Shown here piece after piece: positions 47,342 to 59,075 of a stretch of 64,000 nt of DNA. Under the pieces are notes generated by a model that was not told the DNA's origin, made no database searches, and was given only the letters and a program-made list of their open reading frames with translations. The position numbers and the translations under genes are program-made. Each line of letters starts with the position of its first letter. Position 1 is the first letter of the stretch. The stretch comes from Vigna angularis (lineage: Eukaryota > Streptophyta > Magnoliopsida > Fabales > Fabaceae): NCBI RefSeq assembly GCF_016808095.1, contig NC_068974.1, positions 4,650,001 to 4,714,000 on the forward strand. Direction: 5' to 3'.

Positions 47342-48686
47342 ACATACTAGTGCAACAAAAGGATATTCCCTCGTTTGTTTTGGCTTTTTGACAGCGGTTG
47401 CATAATCGAGGTATATTTAGGCGAGGTAAAAAGTTGAGACATTTGGCCTCGGTTCAAAAACCAAGGCAAAAAGGTTACAATTTTGCCTCGATTCAAAAAA
47501 CCCGAAGCTATAAAGCACAAAAAGAAAATTGGGTATATTGCCTCGGTTGGATCTAGAACCGCAACAATAGTCCCTTTTTTGCCTCGATTTTTACCAGAAC
47601 TATTGTCTAAAGTATGTTTTTTTTTTAAATTGATTGTTTCTGTAACCATTTCAGATCACATAAACTATATTACATTATCCCAAAAACACAGAAACAAACA
47701 CATAAACAAACCTGCACACAAAACAGTGTCCAAAAAACGTTGTTTTCTATTTATCGGGAAAACAGAAAACATGAAACGTTGTCCAGAAAACACTGTGATA
47801 ACTCTCTATTTTTGCACTTTTATTTGTGTTTAGAAGTCTAGGTTAGTTTATTTTAGTCTTTAATTGTTTAGAATTAGGATATATTTAGGTTTTTCTTTAA
47901 AATCTTATATTTGTAAAATTGTAGTTAAAATTAGGTTTTTAGGAGTATTTTTTAATGTTTGTTCATAAATAGGAAATTAGTATTTTTTTTAAGAATTCTT
48001 TTCTTCATTTTTTTTAGATAGGCTTTTATTTTCCATAATTTCTGAAAAAAATTTCTTTGATTGCTGATTGAATTTTTTTGGGCTGTTGTTTTTCTTTTTG
48101 AAGGGGTCTAGACTGTGCACAAAATCAATCGGTCAAAATGAAATAAAATCATTCCTAAGCATTTAACTAATGAAAAATGAAAGAAAAATTGGAAGAAATG
48201 TTGAAGATGGTGGTCGCGAAATCAAAGGCAAGAGAGAGCAACATTGCATAAGATTGCTTCTGTCTAAAAATGTCTCTGTTCGCGAAATTTAAACCTAAAC
48301 GCATGTTATTACCTTAGTTATTTTTTTTACCCAAGGCAATAAGTCTCTACTGCATCGGTTCTATAAAGAACTGCTACCTAAAGTCTATAAAAAATATATT
48401 CAGTTATGTTATTACCTCAATTATTTTTTTTAACTGAGGCAATAAGCCTCTACCGCCTCGGTTCTATAAAGAACCGCTGCCTAAAGTCTATAAAAAAAAT
48501 TCAGTTATTTTATGTCTCGGTTCTCTAAACAACCGAGGTTATAGAACCCTTTTGACCTCAGTTCTTTTTTAGCCGAGACATATACGTTTGCGATAATTAC
48601 AAAAATGCTACCATGTCATTTTATGCTTTTGCGACGTAATCGATGTCAAATAGGCGAGTTAAAATCATTATTTTTTACTAGTGACA
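47342..48686. mobile_element. non-autonomous CACTA element with 3-bp TSD
   Basis: The element is 47345-48683 (1339 bp), flanked by ACA (47342-47344, 48684-48686). The left end TACTAGTGCAACAAAAGG has a mutated first base; the right end reads ...TTTTTTACTAGTG. CCTCGGTT / AACCGAGG words crowd both subterminal regions. Related to the truncated copy at 7090. No transposase. A TGATAACTC-started LTR-like patch may be inserted at about 47797-48110 because that part has no counterpart in the 7090 copy. Confidence 0.85.
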
Positions 48687-49157
48687 TTATTAGAGTATAC
48701 CGTTAGAACCACTGATAAGCATAGAGTCTTTTAAAAGACTCAGATGACACATGCAAAAACACTACGATTCACTACAAAGGAAATCGAAAGACTAAAGAAA
48801 AAGAGTAGAAACTAACTTACTTTTTTGGAGAAACTGATCGGGTAGACTTGAAAATCTCACTGTTGTGATCAATCATACGGTCTCTGTTCTTTAAACAAAT
48901 GAACGCAGAAGAAGAACTTCTAGACATAAGTAAAAAAATATAGAAAAGTAGTTTCTAGAGAGATAGTGTGTTTTAAATAATAAAACTCGTTTCTAACGAA
49001 ACTATTTATATTAAAATAATTAAATATTAAAATAATCGAGTCTTACTATTTTTAAACTACTACTACTTCTAAAATACCATTTTCTAAGTCTTTACATATG
49101 AATACATAATAAATAACTTTTACTTTACCACTTCTAAAATATTATTTTCTAAGGCTT

Positions 49158-49160
<3 letters not shown>

Positions 49161-49192
<32 letters not shown>
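49161..49192. repeat. (AT)n microsatellite
   Basis: About 16 AT units. Confidence 0.9.
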
Positions 49193-49196
<4 letters not shown>

Positions 49197-49468
49197 CTTT
49201 TACTTTATTATAAGATACAAAGTATCAACTATTATGATAAATTTAAGTTGAATATAATTTTACTAAAAGATAAAAAAAATAAAGAGATGTATATTAATAA
49301 AGAACAACATTATATGCAATTTTATTTATAAAATGATATTTTATTGATAATAAAAATAATGATAAACAAAAAATAAAAGTTTGTAGTGATAGACATTTTA
49401 TTTGAGGGACAACTAAATCATAGACATAAAATTATTATTTTATTATAAATACACAAACACAAACACAC

Positions 49469-49545
<77 letters not shown>
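49469..49545. repeat. interrupted (AT)n microsatellite
   Basis: AT repeat with two ATAC interruptions, just upstream of the Copia insertion. Confidence 0.9.
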
Positions 49546-49549
<4 letters not shown>

Positions 49550-49723
49550 AAATTAAAATTGTACAAAAGTCTGTGACAAATTTCACGTAAATTTATTCAA
49601 ATATGATAAAATCAAACGAAGTTTCATACGTAAACGTCTCGCCTGTATGAGCTAAAAAAAAAGTCAACATAAATGTTCGACTTGTGATATGCTTAAGATG
49701 CCTTTCCTATTTTTGGATATACA

Positions 49724-49960
49724 TGTTATGACCACTGTTATTATGGCCACTGTTATGGCCTGAGAGGGATTATGCAGAAGTGGGATTTATGCAGAAAATG
49801 AAAGGATACAGAGGAAAGAGAGAGCTAGAGAAAATGAGAGCTTTTTCTCATTAACACGCCAATGAATACAAAACAACAGTATTTAAACAAAACACTGTAA
49901 AGAAGACTTAACTGTCAATAGACAGTTATTACAGTTATAATATTCAGATTAATCTCAACA
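49724..49960 (-). repeat. 3' LTR of the Copia element
   Basis: 237 bp, TG...CA. It contains a 22-bp segment (GACAGTTATTACAGTTATAATA) absent from the 5' LTR; the segment is bounded by AATA microhomology. Confidence 0.96.
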
Positions 49961-49972
49961 CACCCTCCTTAA
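49961..49972 (-). other. polypurine tract
   Basis: In the element's sense AAGGAGGGTG abuts the 3' LTR, as needed for plus-strand priming. It overlaps the region just after the polyprotein stop. Confidence 0.8.
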
Positions 49973-49979
49973 TCTGAAT

Positions 49980-52900
49980 TCACATCAATTTAACACCAAG
50001 CAAATCTCTAAGTTTCTCAAATCTGATCTGCTTCAAGGCTTTAGTGAAAACATCTGCAGTTTGATCTTCAGTGCCGCAATGGACCAATTCCAATCTACCT
50101 TTATTAACTTGATCTCTCAAAAAATGAAACTTGGTTTCAATGTGTTTACTTCTACCATGAAATACTGGGTTTTTAGACAGACTTATGGCTGATTTATTAT
50201 CAACTAGAAGCTGTACCGGTTTTTTATATTCAATTTTCAGCTCATCAAACATTGTTTCCAGCCACACACATTGACAAGCAGTTTCAGCAGCTGCGATGTA
50301 CTCTGCCTCACAGGATGATAGAGCAACCACATTCTGTTTCTTGGAGCACCATGAAATTGTAGCTCCCATATATTTAAACAGATACCCAAACGTGCTTTTC
50401 CTGTCAACTTTGTCACCACACCAATCAGCATCACACCAAGCCTCCAATGCTCCTCTCGTATTGTCAAGATTCTTGGGGTAGAATAGACCAAAGTCTGTTG
50501 TTCCCTTTAAGTAACGCAATATATGTTTGGCAGTAGCAAGATGAGATTGCCTAGGATCATTCATAAATCTGCTCACCAGCCCAACTCCAAAACTAATATC
50601 AGGTCTGGAGTTACAAATATATCGTAAAGACCCCACAATTTGCTTATACAGTGTGGCATCCACTCTCTTCTCGTCTAGTTTATCAGTCAGTTTCAGATTT
50701 GCCATGATTGGTACTGAAGCACTATTGCAATTTTCCATATTAAATCTTCTCAACACTTCACTTATATACCTCCTCTGATTAAGAAACACTCCATCATCTG
50801 TCTGTATGCATTCTAGTCCTAGAAAGTAGCTTAGACTGCCAAGATCAGTCATCTCGAATTCTTCTTTCATTCTCTTCTTAAACTCTTCAATTTCATCCAC
50901 TGAATCTCCTGTTATAAGCAAATCATCTACATACAAGCAAATCAGCAACATACCTTGCCTTTTACTAGTCTTCACGTAGATACCAGATTCCACAGTACAT
51001 TTTTGAAATTCAAGTTTGATGAGCAAGGCGTTGATATGGTTGTTCCAGGCTCGAGGTGCCTGCCTCACGGTTTCCAGCCTTGCCACAGGAGCAAAAACAT
51101 CTGTAAAATCAACTCCAGGCTTTTGCAAGAAGCCTCTCGCTACCAATCTGGCTTTGAACTTTGCTACTTCACCGTCTGGTTTGTGTTTGATCTTAAACAC
51201 CCATTTAACGTCAATGGGATGTTTATGCTGAGGTAACTCCACCATATCCCAAGTTCTGTTTTTCTCTATGGCCTTTAGTTCCTCCAACATGGCTTCTCTC
51301 CACTCCTTTACGTCGATAGCTTGCTCCCAGGTTAGAGCTTCTGTGTCGGCCAAAAACGCAAAATGCACAAGATCACCTGAGCTGGTAACGTTACTATCTA
51401 GAAAGACTTCATGATCTGCAAGTCTGGTGGATGGAAACCTTGTCCTTTGTGGTCTTCTATTGTTGACTTCACGGTTTGCAGCTGTCTGCTCAGCATTGGA
51501 TGAACTCTTATCTTCAAGCCAACTTGGAACATATCCTACTTCAGACTTTGCTTCGGCCTTCTCCCAATCAAACATTGCAACCTCATCTACTATCACATCA
51601 CGGCTAATGACAATCTGCTTCTTTTCTGGATTGTATAACCTGTAGGCACCTGTTGGATGGTAGCCAACAAGAATGAGAGTCTCACTCTTATCGTCCAATT
51701 TTCTTCTTCTTTCATCTGGGACATGTTTGTAGCACACAGATCCGAAAATTCTCAAGTGGTAGACAGTCGGTTTAATTCCAGACCAAGCCTCTTCAGGAGT
51801 ACACTCTGACATGGCCTTTGTTGGACTTCTATTTAGCAAGTAGACCGCAGTAGACACAGCCTCTCCCCACAAACAATGCGGCAGTTTCTTAGCTTTGAGC
51901 ATGCACCTCGTCATGTCAAGTATCATCCTATTCCTTCTTTCGGCTAAGCCATTATGCTGGGGGGTATATGGAGCCGTGACCTCGTGCACAATGCCTTTAT
52001 CAGTACAAAACTTGTCCATCTCGACAGAGTTAAACTCTCCCCCTCCATCAGTTCTAAATACTCTGATCTGTGAACCAGATTGTCTCTCAACCAAAGAACA
52101 AAATTTCACAAAGTGTGAGTACACCTCTTTTTTCTCTTTCAACAAATATATCCACATTTTCCTAGTCCATTCATCTACAAATATTAAAAAATATTTGTTA
52201 CCTCCAATTGAAGAAACGTCAAAGGGGCCGCAAACATCTGAATGAATAACGTCCAGAGACTGCTTCGATCTCCTGGGTGCGACTTTTTCAAATTTTCTTC
52301 TAGGTTGTTTTCCAACGACACAACTTTCACAGATTCTATCTGGAACAATTATGAGAGGCACACCTTTCACTAATTCTTTTCCTTTTAGTTGACTCAAACT
52401 TTTGAAGTTCAAGTGCCCGTATCTGAAATGCCATAACCATCTCTCTTCTTCGTGGTTTAAGGAGGATAAGCATTGTATTGCTGTAGCATTCAAATTCACT
52501 TTGAAAGTTCTGTTTCGAGCAAGTGGTGCTTTAATCACAGGACGCTGTTTGCTGTCAAACACTTCTATGTGTTTCTGATGCATAGACATAGTATACCCTT
52601 TCTCCAGGAGTTGCCCCAAACTGAGTAGGTTGCTCTTCATTGTCGGAACGTATAGCACATCATCCATATACGCAATCTTGCCATCCTTACAGCTGATCAA
52701 GACTCTGCCAATTCCTTCCGCCCTAATAGTGCTGTTATCCGCGAACCTCACACAGCTCTTTATACTTGAATCAAGATTCACCAGCCATTCTCGTCTACCT
52801 GTCATGTGATTCGAACAACCCGTGTCCAAGTACCAGCTGCATGAATCATCATTCGCCGCTTGGTTTACATCGTTGGAGAGCAACGCATGTGCAGGTGCTT

Positions 52901-54062
52901 CATTGTCTGCATGTCTCGTTTCGTCCGAAGACGACACCTGTTCTCCACCTTCTTCTATGATTGACACATGTGCTTCATTGCACCTGTCCACCGAAACCAT
53001 TTCTTGCTTACACCTGTTCAACGTCAATTTCTCACATTGTCTTTTTCCGAATCGTTCCACTTTGCTCATCAACACAACGTGGTCAGACTCCGATTCTTCA
53101 GTTTCTTGCGCAAGATTGGCTGACTCTCCATTCTTGGTTTTCTTCGTATCTTCATTGTGCCAACACTCCGAGGAATAATGGCCGTATTTTTTGCATGTGA
53201 AACATTGGACGTTTCTTTTATCATACCCTTTTCGGCCTCTACCACTGGAATGTCTGCCCCCTCGCCAACTTCCATTCTTCTGCTCACCGCCATTGCTATC
53301 ACTGTTTTGATCTGAAAATTTCGAATTTCTGCCACCACTGCGTCCTCCGCGTGATCTTCCTCTTCCTCTCCCACGATTCTTGAAGCTTTGATTGCTTCTT
53401 GCTTGCAGCGCCTGGTTCGTTCCTTGTGCCACGTTTTTTTCTGCGTTCCTTCTTTCTATCAACCTTTGTTCATGGGCTTCGAGAGAGTTTTGCAACTCCT
53501 CAATCTTCATTTTATCAAGATCCTTACATTCCTCTATCGCAACGACTATGTGATCGTATTGAGGAGTCAACGTTCTAAGAATCTTTTCAACCATCTTCTT
53601 ATCTTTCACAATTTTATCACAGGCCCTTATCGCGTTTGCAACAATCTGAATTCTGCCAATATACTCTGCAATCGTCTCATTCTCTCCCATGCACAGAAGC
53701 TCGTATTGCCTCTGTAAAGATTGCAGTCTTATCGTTTTTACTTTCCCGGAATTTCCATACCCTTCTTGCAAAATATCCCATAATTCCTTCGCCGTGGCAG
53801 CCTTCGACACCTTCTGAAAAATCGTCGCAGATATGCATTGGTGAAGTAGCATCCTGGCTTTACAATCCAAACGCTTATTCTCCTTATATTCTTTCTTCAC
53901 GTCCTCCATGTCGTTCTTCAAAGGTTCTTTGAAACCTTTTTTCACAATATCATCTACTTCTTGGTAGCCAAAAATTGCCTCCATTTTGACGCACCAATCG
54001 TCAAAATCTTTACCATCAAACACCGGAAGATTGCTGTGAACCATACCAGCCATCGCTGTCAC
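49980..54062 (-). CDS. Copia gag-pol polyprotein with internal RT deletion
   Basis: 1360 residues, uninterrupted. Order: gag (1-230) with an RG-rich linker (230-275); zinc knuckle C287-C290-H295-C300; protease DTG at 413-415; integrase zinc finger H545, H550, C578, C581; integrase core D609, D672, E708 (DD35E); RT from about 910 with YVDD at 1044-1047; RNase H acids D1211, E1252, D1288. Between R1000 and Q1001 (near 51062/51063) the text passes directly from the ARLETVR block to the QAPRAW block. Related Copia proteins have some 60-70 residues there, including the first catalytic Asp of RT. The deletion is in frame. The gag, protease and integrase look intact, the RT does not, so copying would need another element's RT. 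Confidence 0.95.
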   Translation of the reverse strand: MTAMAGMVHSNLPVFDGKDFDDWCVKMEAIFGYQEVDDIVKKGFKEPLKNDMEDVKKEYKENKRLDCKARMLLHQCISATIFQKVSKAATAKELWDILQEGYGNSGKVKTIRLQSLQRQYELLCMGENETIAEYIGRIQIVANAIRACDKIVKDKKMVEKILRTLTPQYDHIVVAIEECKDLDKMKIEELQNSLEAHEQRLIERRNAEKNVAQGTNQALQARSNQSFKNRGRGRGRSRGGRSGGRNSKFSDQNSDSNGGEQKNGSWRGGRHSSGRGRKGYDKRNVQCFTCKKYGHYSSECWHNEDTKKTKNGESANLAQETEESESDHVVLMSKVERFGKRQCEKLTLNRCKQEMVSVDRCNEAHVSIIEEGGEQVSSSDETRHADNEAPAHALLSNDVNQAANDDSCSWYLDTGCSNHMTGRREWLVNLDSSIKSCVRFADNSTIRAEGIGRVLISCKDGKIAYMDDVLYVPTMKSNLLSLGQLLEKGYTMSMHQKHIEVFDSKQRPVIKAPLARNRTFKVNLNATAIQCLSSLNHEEERWLWHFRYGHLNFKSLSQLKGKELVKGVPLIIVPDRICESCVVGKQPRRKFEKVAPRRSKQSLDVIHSDVCGPFDVSSIGGNKYFLIFVDEWTRKMWIYLLKEKKEVYSHFVKFCSLVERQSGSQIRVFRTDGGGEFNSVEMDKFCTDKGIVHEVTAPYTPQHNGLAERRNRMILDMTRCMLKAKKLPHCLWGEAVSTAVYLLNRSPTKAMSECTPEEAWSGIKPTVYHLRIFGSVCYKHVPDERRRKLDDKSETLILVGYHPTGAYRLYNPEKKQIVISRDVIVDEVAMFDWEKAEAKSEVGYVPSWLEDKSSSNAEQTAANREVNNRRPQRTRFPSTRLADHEVFLDSNVTSSGDLVHFAFLADTEALTWEQAIDVKEWREAMLEELKAIEKNRTWDMVELPQHKHPIDVKWVFKIKHKPDGEVAKFKARLVARGFLQKPGVDFTDVFAPVARLETVRQAPRAWNNHINALLIKLEFQKCTVESGIYVKTSKRQGMLLICLYVDDLLITGDSVDEIEEFKKRMKEEFEMTDLGSLSYFLGLECIQTDDGVFLNQRRYISEVLRRFNMENCNSASVPIMANLKLTDKLDEKRVDATLYKQIVGSLRYICNSRPDISFGVGLVSRFMNDPRQSHLATAKHILRYLKGTTDFGLFYPKNLDNTRGALEAWCDADWCGDKVDRKSTFGYLFKYMGATISWCSKKQNVVALSSCEAEYIAAAETACQCVWLETMFDELKIEYKKPVQLLVDNKSAISLSKNPVFHGRSKHIETKFHFLRDQVNKGRLELVHCGTEDQTADVFTKALKQIRFEKLRDLLGVKLM

Positions 54063-54080
54063 AAGATTCTTTTATCACCG

Positions 54081-54094
54081 AGCTCTAGATACCA
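54081..54094 (-). other. primer-binding site
   Basis: In the element's sense TGGTATCTAGAGCT follows the 5' LTR by one base. It resembles the usual TGGTATC-AGAGC site for initiator tRNA-Met, with one extra base. Confidence 0.8.
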
Positions 54095-54095
54095 C

Positions 54096-54310
54096 TGTTA
54101 TGACCACTGTTATTATGGCCACTGTTATGGCCTGAGAGGGATTATGCAGAAGTGGGATTTATGCAGAAAATGAAAGGATACAGAGGAAAGAGAGAGCTAG
54201 AGAAAATGAGAGCTTTTTCTCATTAACACGCCAATGAATACAAAACAACAGTATTTAAACAAAACACTGTAAAGAAGACTTAACTGTCAATATTCAGATT
54301 AATCTCAACA
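54096..54310 (-). repeat. 5' LTR of the Copia element
   Basis: 215 bp; identical to the 3' LTR except for the missing 22 bp. In the element's sense it should hold promoter and leader; TTTAAATACTG is the only TATA-like word. Confidence 0.96.
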
Positions 54311-54315
54311 ATACA

Positions 54316-54623
54316 ACTAAATAATAGACCATAAAAAACTTTTAATATATTTTTTGAAATTTATGGAAATCATATTATTTATTTATGTAATAAAATAGAA
54401 GATATTTAGTAAAATTATATGATTGTGTATTTATACAATATTACTTAAATATAATGAAATCTTAATTATTTTTTGGCCTGGTTAACATAATTATTAATAG
54501 TAAAATTTGATTATCCTCTTCCTATCTAAAAGCATCTTCTCAAATACACCTAGACAAGACACTTAAGTTGCCATGTTGATGGTTGCAAATGTTTGTCTTT
54601 ATTCATACATTCTTATGTGCATG

Positions 54624-54626
<3 letters not shown>
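54316..54626. other. AT-rich flank, no gene seen
   Basis: Flanking target DNA to the right of the Copia insertion. Confidence 0.5.

Positions 54627-54685
<59 letters not shown>
54627..54685. repeat. (TA)n microsatellite
   Basis: About 29 TA units; Tyr-Ile frames here are artefacts. Confidence 0.92.
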
Positions 54686-54688
<3 letters not shown>

Positions 54689-56400
54689 CAAGTTGACTTG
54701 ATAAGTGGAGAGCATCATTAATGCATGCATGAGATAACATAAGGAAGTTGATACATTTTGTGACTTTACTCCTTCCCTTGCCCTCATGGTCAAATGATAT
54801 AATTAATGGCGTAGAAAAGTATTGCAATAGAGCAAATAAGTGGTTAAAATACAACAATATTCAATTTTCTGGTACTACTTTTCCTTATGTGTGTACACTT
54901 GAAAAATAAGACCATTTTATACATGTGGCATGTTGAAATAAAAATTATTCCGGTACACCCTATACAATTTCGGTGTTATAGTAAAAAATAATTTGAATAC
55001 TTCTTTTTATTTTATTCTTTTGAGATATTTTTCAAAGACAAAAAGTTTAAAAAAATTTATATTTTAAAATACATTGCATAAAATTATTAACCTTAATAAT
55101 ATTATTTTAATAGACTTAAAAGTTAAGCTATTAAATCGTGTGTCGTTCAATCCTTATAACTTGAAGTGAGAACAAAAAATAAATGAGCGCATACATATTC
55201 ATACAAAAATAATATATTTTTTCAATATTATGTTTTAACTACTTTCTTTGTATTAGAGAACTTTATTTGTTGATGTCATGGAGTAGATATCGCTAGCAAC
55301 CAACCTCTTACTATCTCGGTTAAATAAAAGATTTATTTCATAATTGTGAATGTATTTGTCAAGTATATGTACATGTGTTTCAAATTTAGTCTCAATCATT
55401 TTCTTACTATTTGTTACAATGAAATCGCTTTGATGTGAGTTCTTATATACAGAGTTAACAAATATTAGTTTTTCAATCTTAATTAGGATGTTTTCAAACT
55501 TCAGTATCTATCCAAAGGATTATTTTGATGTAAAGGTCATTAATTTCGTGAACCAATCTCACCCATAAATTACTAAAGAAAGTAAAGAAACTTATATCGT
55601 AAATAAAATTACTAAAGAAAGTAAAGGAACTTATAACATAAATCAATTAAATTAGTAACCCAACTTACGACAATCAACATTGGATTAACTATTTTTACTA
55701 TTAGAAACATTTCAAAGATTAAGACAATCATTTATACGCTTAATCACTCTCATGTTTTGAAGTTTAACCAAATAACATTAAACGAAATAATAATATGAGA
55801 ATACCATAGAAAGAAACATAAAACTTAGGTCCAAAATTCCCAACATAGAAAAACCTTAGGACAACTCTTAGTATTTTAGGAAACAAAAAAACAATTAAGT
55901 CAAAACACCTAAACACAATGTTAAATGACTGTTAAGTCAAAAGCGTCTATGAGAATTGAAGCTAAACACATAAAGTTTATATCCAAGGGGTATTCAATTT
56001 AACTCTCGGGAAAATGAAACGATGTCAAGAGAATGTCATTGACAAAAACACTCCAAAAGACTAACACTTAAAACACCAAGAAAACACAATAATGATAAAT
56101 GCTGCTACTCTAAAAAGGCAAAATCACAAAAATCGTTTACATTAGTCTAAACGGTACCATGAGCTAAATTATTACTTTGTCCAACGATGAAGTCTTTACT
56201 CAACGGTGTCTATAAGAAAGTACAACCTACATCAAGCAAAGTACTAAAAAAGCATGCCTACTCTAACAAGTTGACTTTAACCAACAATTGTTATACACAA
56301 AGAAAGAGAAGACATAAGAATCAAGGCCAAGAGATTAGTCTAACGTATACTTATCCAAGAGCCTTTAAATAGAAGATCATTCAGATGAAGAATCAAGAGG
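54686..56400. other. AT-rich DNA, no gene seen
   Basis: No protein-like frame or bounded repeat. A short duplication AATTACTAAAGAAAGTAAAG occurs twice near 55570 and 55608. Confidence 0.5.
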
Positions 56401-56404
56401 ATAG

Positions 56405-58910
56405 TGTAACACCCCTAGTGGGATGCCACGTATGTAAAAGATTTCTCAACTTTCTCTGATTTATTAAAAAAATTATTTACTTATAATGCAAAAGCAAAAA
56501 CACAAATATAAACGATTTATTAAAAAAATTATTTACTTACCTAAAAATATAATTTTTACAAATTAAACCAAGTTTAAAAATTTCAAAGAAATATAATTAT
56601 AACAAATCCCAAAATTAAAATTTCTCTTCTCTCGACAACTACTCCTACAAGCCTCATCTGTCATATCATCTACTCCTGTACAAGTACGATCATCGTAGGT
56701 GGAAACCACATCCACAAATATGCAAGGGTGAGTAACTAGAAATATCCTTCTATATAACACAATATAATCACATTAAACATAGCCTATAAGAAGCCATAAC
56801 ATAATATCTTAACGCAACAGATAATATCACAATCAAATCATTCATAAAATAATGTCGTTTCCTTGCATTTTGTCGTCACAACATGTTCTCATTAATATGG
56901 AGATTTAAGTCGTCTTCTATCGCAACTTCAGACCTATCTCCCTGACTCCTCAAAGACTAATGAGTAAAAATATTGATACTACGTGCACTGGTGCATTATA
57001 CTCAGGACGAGTCGAAGCCTTTGGGTGAGACATCCAACCCTTTCGTTTCCTCAAATAGGAGCAAGGGTGACACTCGAATCTCTATCTCCATGCGAGACTC
57101 AAACTCCTTAACATATCGCAATACGAAAAGCTCTTACCACTGAACGTTACAAGGAAATAACATGATTTTATGTTCTCATCAAAATTCAATACATATTCTT
57201 AATAACATGCATTACTCAAGTTAACATAAGGTTTATAACATCATTCACAATTCATTTCATACATAGATGCACCCATAAGCGTTCACCAAACACAAGGTTC
57301 TACATAAAGCTAAATTTTTTAATTAAATTACCCAAACCTAAGAATGAAACCCACGCTGATTCACAAGGGCATATTACCCTTCAACACGCGGATATAGAAA
57401 AAGAAAAATTGTTATACAAGCCCTCTTGTCTTGTTCCACCTCACGTAGAAGCCCAACAACACCTACTATTTTATCTTCATAATACCATCTCCTCACAAAC
57501 AGTTTTCTTCTCTTTCTTTTAAACAAAGAAGGCCACCCCTGCCCTTAACAATTTCTACCAAGGACCCATGACTACCCAAAATAAGGCTTTTGCCTCTAAT
57601 ATACTAATTTCACGTAAAACCCAAGGAAATACACCCTCTCTTTTTTTCTTTTCGTAGTAGGACCCACCCCCACCAACTACCGAATTCTTTCTAAAACAAA
57701 AACCTCAAACAAAAGAAAAAAAAATCTTCTTCTCTACCTCAACAAAAACATGCACCACTCACATGAAAAGGGAGTACTAAAACTTAGAAAACGTAGTGAG
57801 AGTCACGCGAGTCCCTAATTCTTAAAGAGATTCTCCATTCTCCCTTCCAAGCCTTTAGAAGTATCCTTTCCCATGCAAAAACCAATTAGTGCTTTACTCT
57901 AATACAAGGATATAAAAATTTCATGCATAAAGACCTTTTCCACAGAGCAAACCCGAAAACAATACCACTATTAGGCTTTCATCCTCTTCATCTCCCTCTT
58001 CTCCTTTACTCACAATTCCTCCCTTCTTCTATTTCTACAACAACTAAAGTCATCATTCTCCTTCAACTTCTAGTGACTTCTAAACCTCCTTCCCTCTCTC
58101 TTTTCTCTACCCAAACTCACATACCACCACTTCACATGTACCCCATCCTCTCCTTTCTTCACCAACTCATCTCTCACTCACCTTCTCTTCCATTATCTCC
58201 TCACTTCTTTTATCCATCAACCACCATACGAGACTCTCTCCATCTCTTATTTTCTTTTTACTCAATTTGAAACCCTTCCTTCCTACAACCACAACAATCA
58301 TTTCTTCTTCCTTTTTTTTTTTCTTTTCTTACTCGCAATGTACCAACTCACCCTTTTTCCCTAGTTTCCTATCACCCAACTCGATGATCACTCTGATACC
58401 CATAAGAACATAACTCATCTCATCCTCCACAAGGAAGATTTAATTCACGAACCTAACCTCATCTCACTCTCATTCAAAGAGTGGAAAAGTTGTGACACTA
58501 GAAGAAAAAATAAAAACGAAAGGAAAAGGAATTCTCTTTCCTTGCACACAACAACAATAACCCAAAATTTCGTCCATCCATAACACATTCTCATGCATCC
58601 AGGGTTATACCCTTTGTAACTAAGTCATAAACCATGAAAGAAAACTCATATACAACATAACATTAACATCACCATGCAAGAACAATACCCAAAACACGTT
58701 ATACACAAAAAAGAGATTTGGTTTCTCCCCTTACCTCATTTCCCCAAGAATTTGCAATGCCCTTGGGTTCCTAGCAACCTCCAAACGTGTTCCTCTCCAA
58801 TGGTTAGTGATGGCATACCCTTTGCCATAACCTCACACATTCATGAAGAGTTCGAGACATCTATGGAAGATGAGCCTAGACTCTTTCTTTTGGGCCATCT
58901 TAATTCATCA
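56405..58910. repeat. probable decayed LTR-retrotransposon DNA
   Basis: TGTAACACCCCTAGTGGGAT at 56405 resembles a common plant LTR terminus. GCAAGGGTGAGTAACTAGAA near 56725 is retroelement-like wording I recall from plant LTRs. Near 58386 CACTCTGATACC resembles a reversed tRNA-Met primer site. No pol motif found. A frame at 58674-58913 has no recognised family. Weak call. Confidence 0.35.
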
Positions 58911-58938
58911 TGAAGATTTAGTAGAGTAAGACTAATTT

Positions 58939-59075
58939 TGGACCAAGTAGTTTATATTTTATTTGGGCTTTGTATTTTGGGCCAAGTAATCTAGATTTTA
59001 TTTATGCCTTGTATTATGGGCCTAGTAGTGTACGATTTAAATTAGGCCTTATATTTTAGGCCAAGTAGAATAGAA
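58939..59075 (+). repeat. 39-bp tandem repeats in U3
   Basis: About 3.3 units of the GGGCCAAGTAATCTAGATTT type starting near 58940, 58979, 59018 and 59058, each with a TTGTATTTTGGGCC-like end. Upstream of the LTR TATA box. Confidence 0.75.

Larger units (their letters stand above)
45965..49085. repeat. dispersed retroelement-like repeat, copy B
   Basis: Related to copy A at 16870-19070 in the same order, and interrupted by a CACTA element at 47345-48683. Contains the paired-palindrome array at 46248-46471 where copy A has the GC-word array. No intact frame. Confidence 0.6.
49724..54310 (-). mobile_element. complete young Ty1/Copia LTR retrotransposon
   Basis: 4587 bp, minus orientation, flanked by the perfect 5-bp duplication ATACA (49719-49723, 54311-54315). 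LTRs start TG and end CA. A primer-binding site and polypurine tract are in the right places. One open frame encodes gag-protease-integrase-RT-RNase H. The two LTRs are identical apart from one 22-bp indel, so insertion is recent. The RT carries an internal deletion (see CDS), so autonomy is doubtful. Confidence 0.97.

Noticed and set aside
51895..53374. Frames antisense to the Copia polyprotein
   Set aside because: Shadows of the 1360-codon minus-strand frame.
57923..58270. 115-codon Ser/Leu/Pro-rich frame
   Set aside because: Low-complexity CT/CA-rich DNA within decayed repeat sequence; no motif.
56405..58398. A complete LTR retrotransposon between the TGTAACACCCC end and the reversed primer-site word
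   Set aside because: No matching second LTR, no TSD and no pol motifs; kept only as a weak remnant call.
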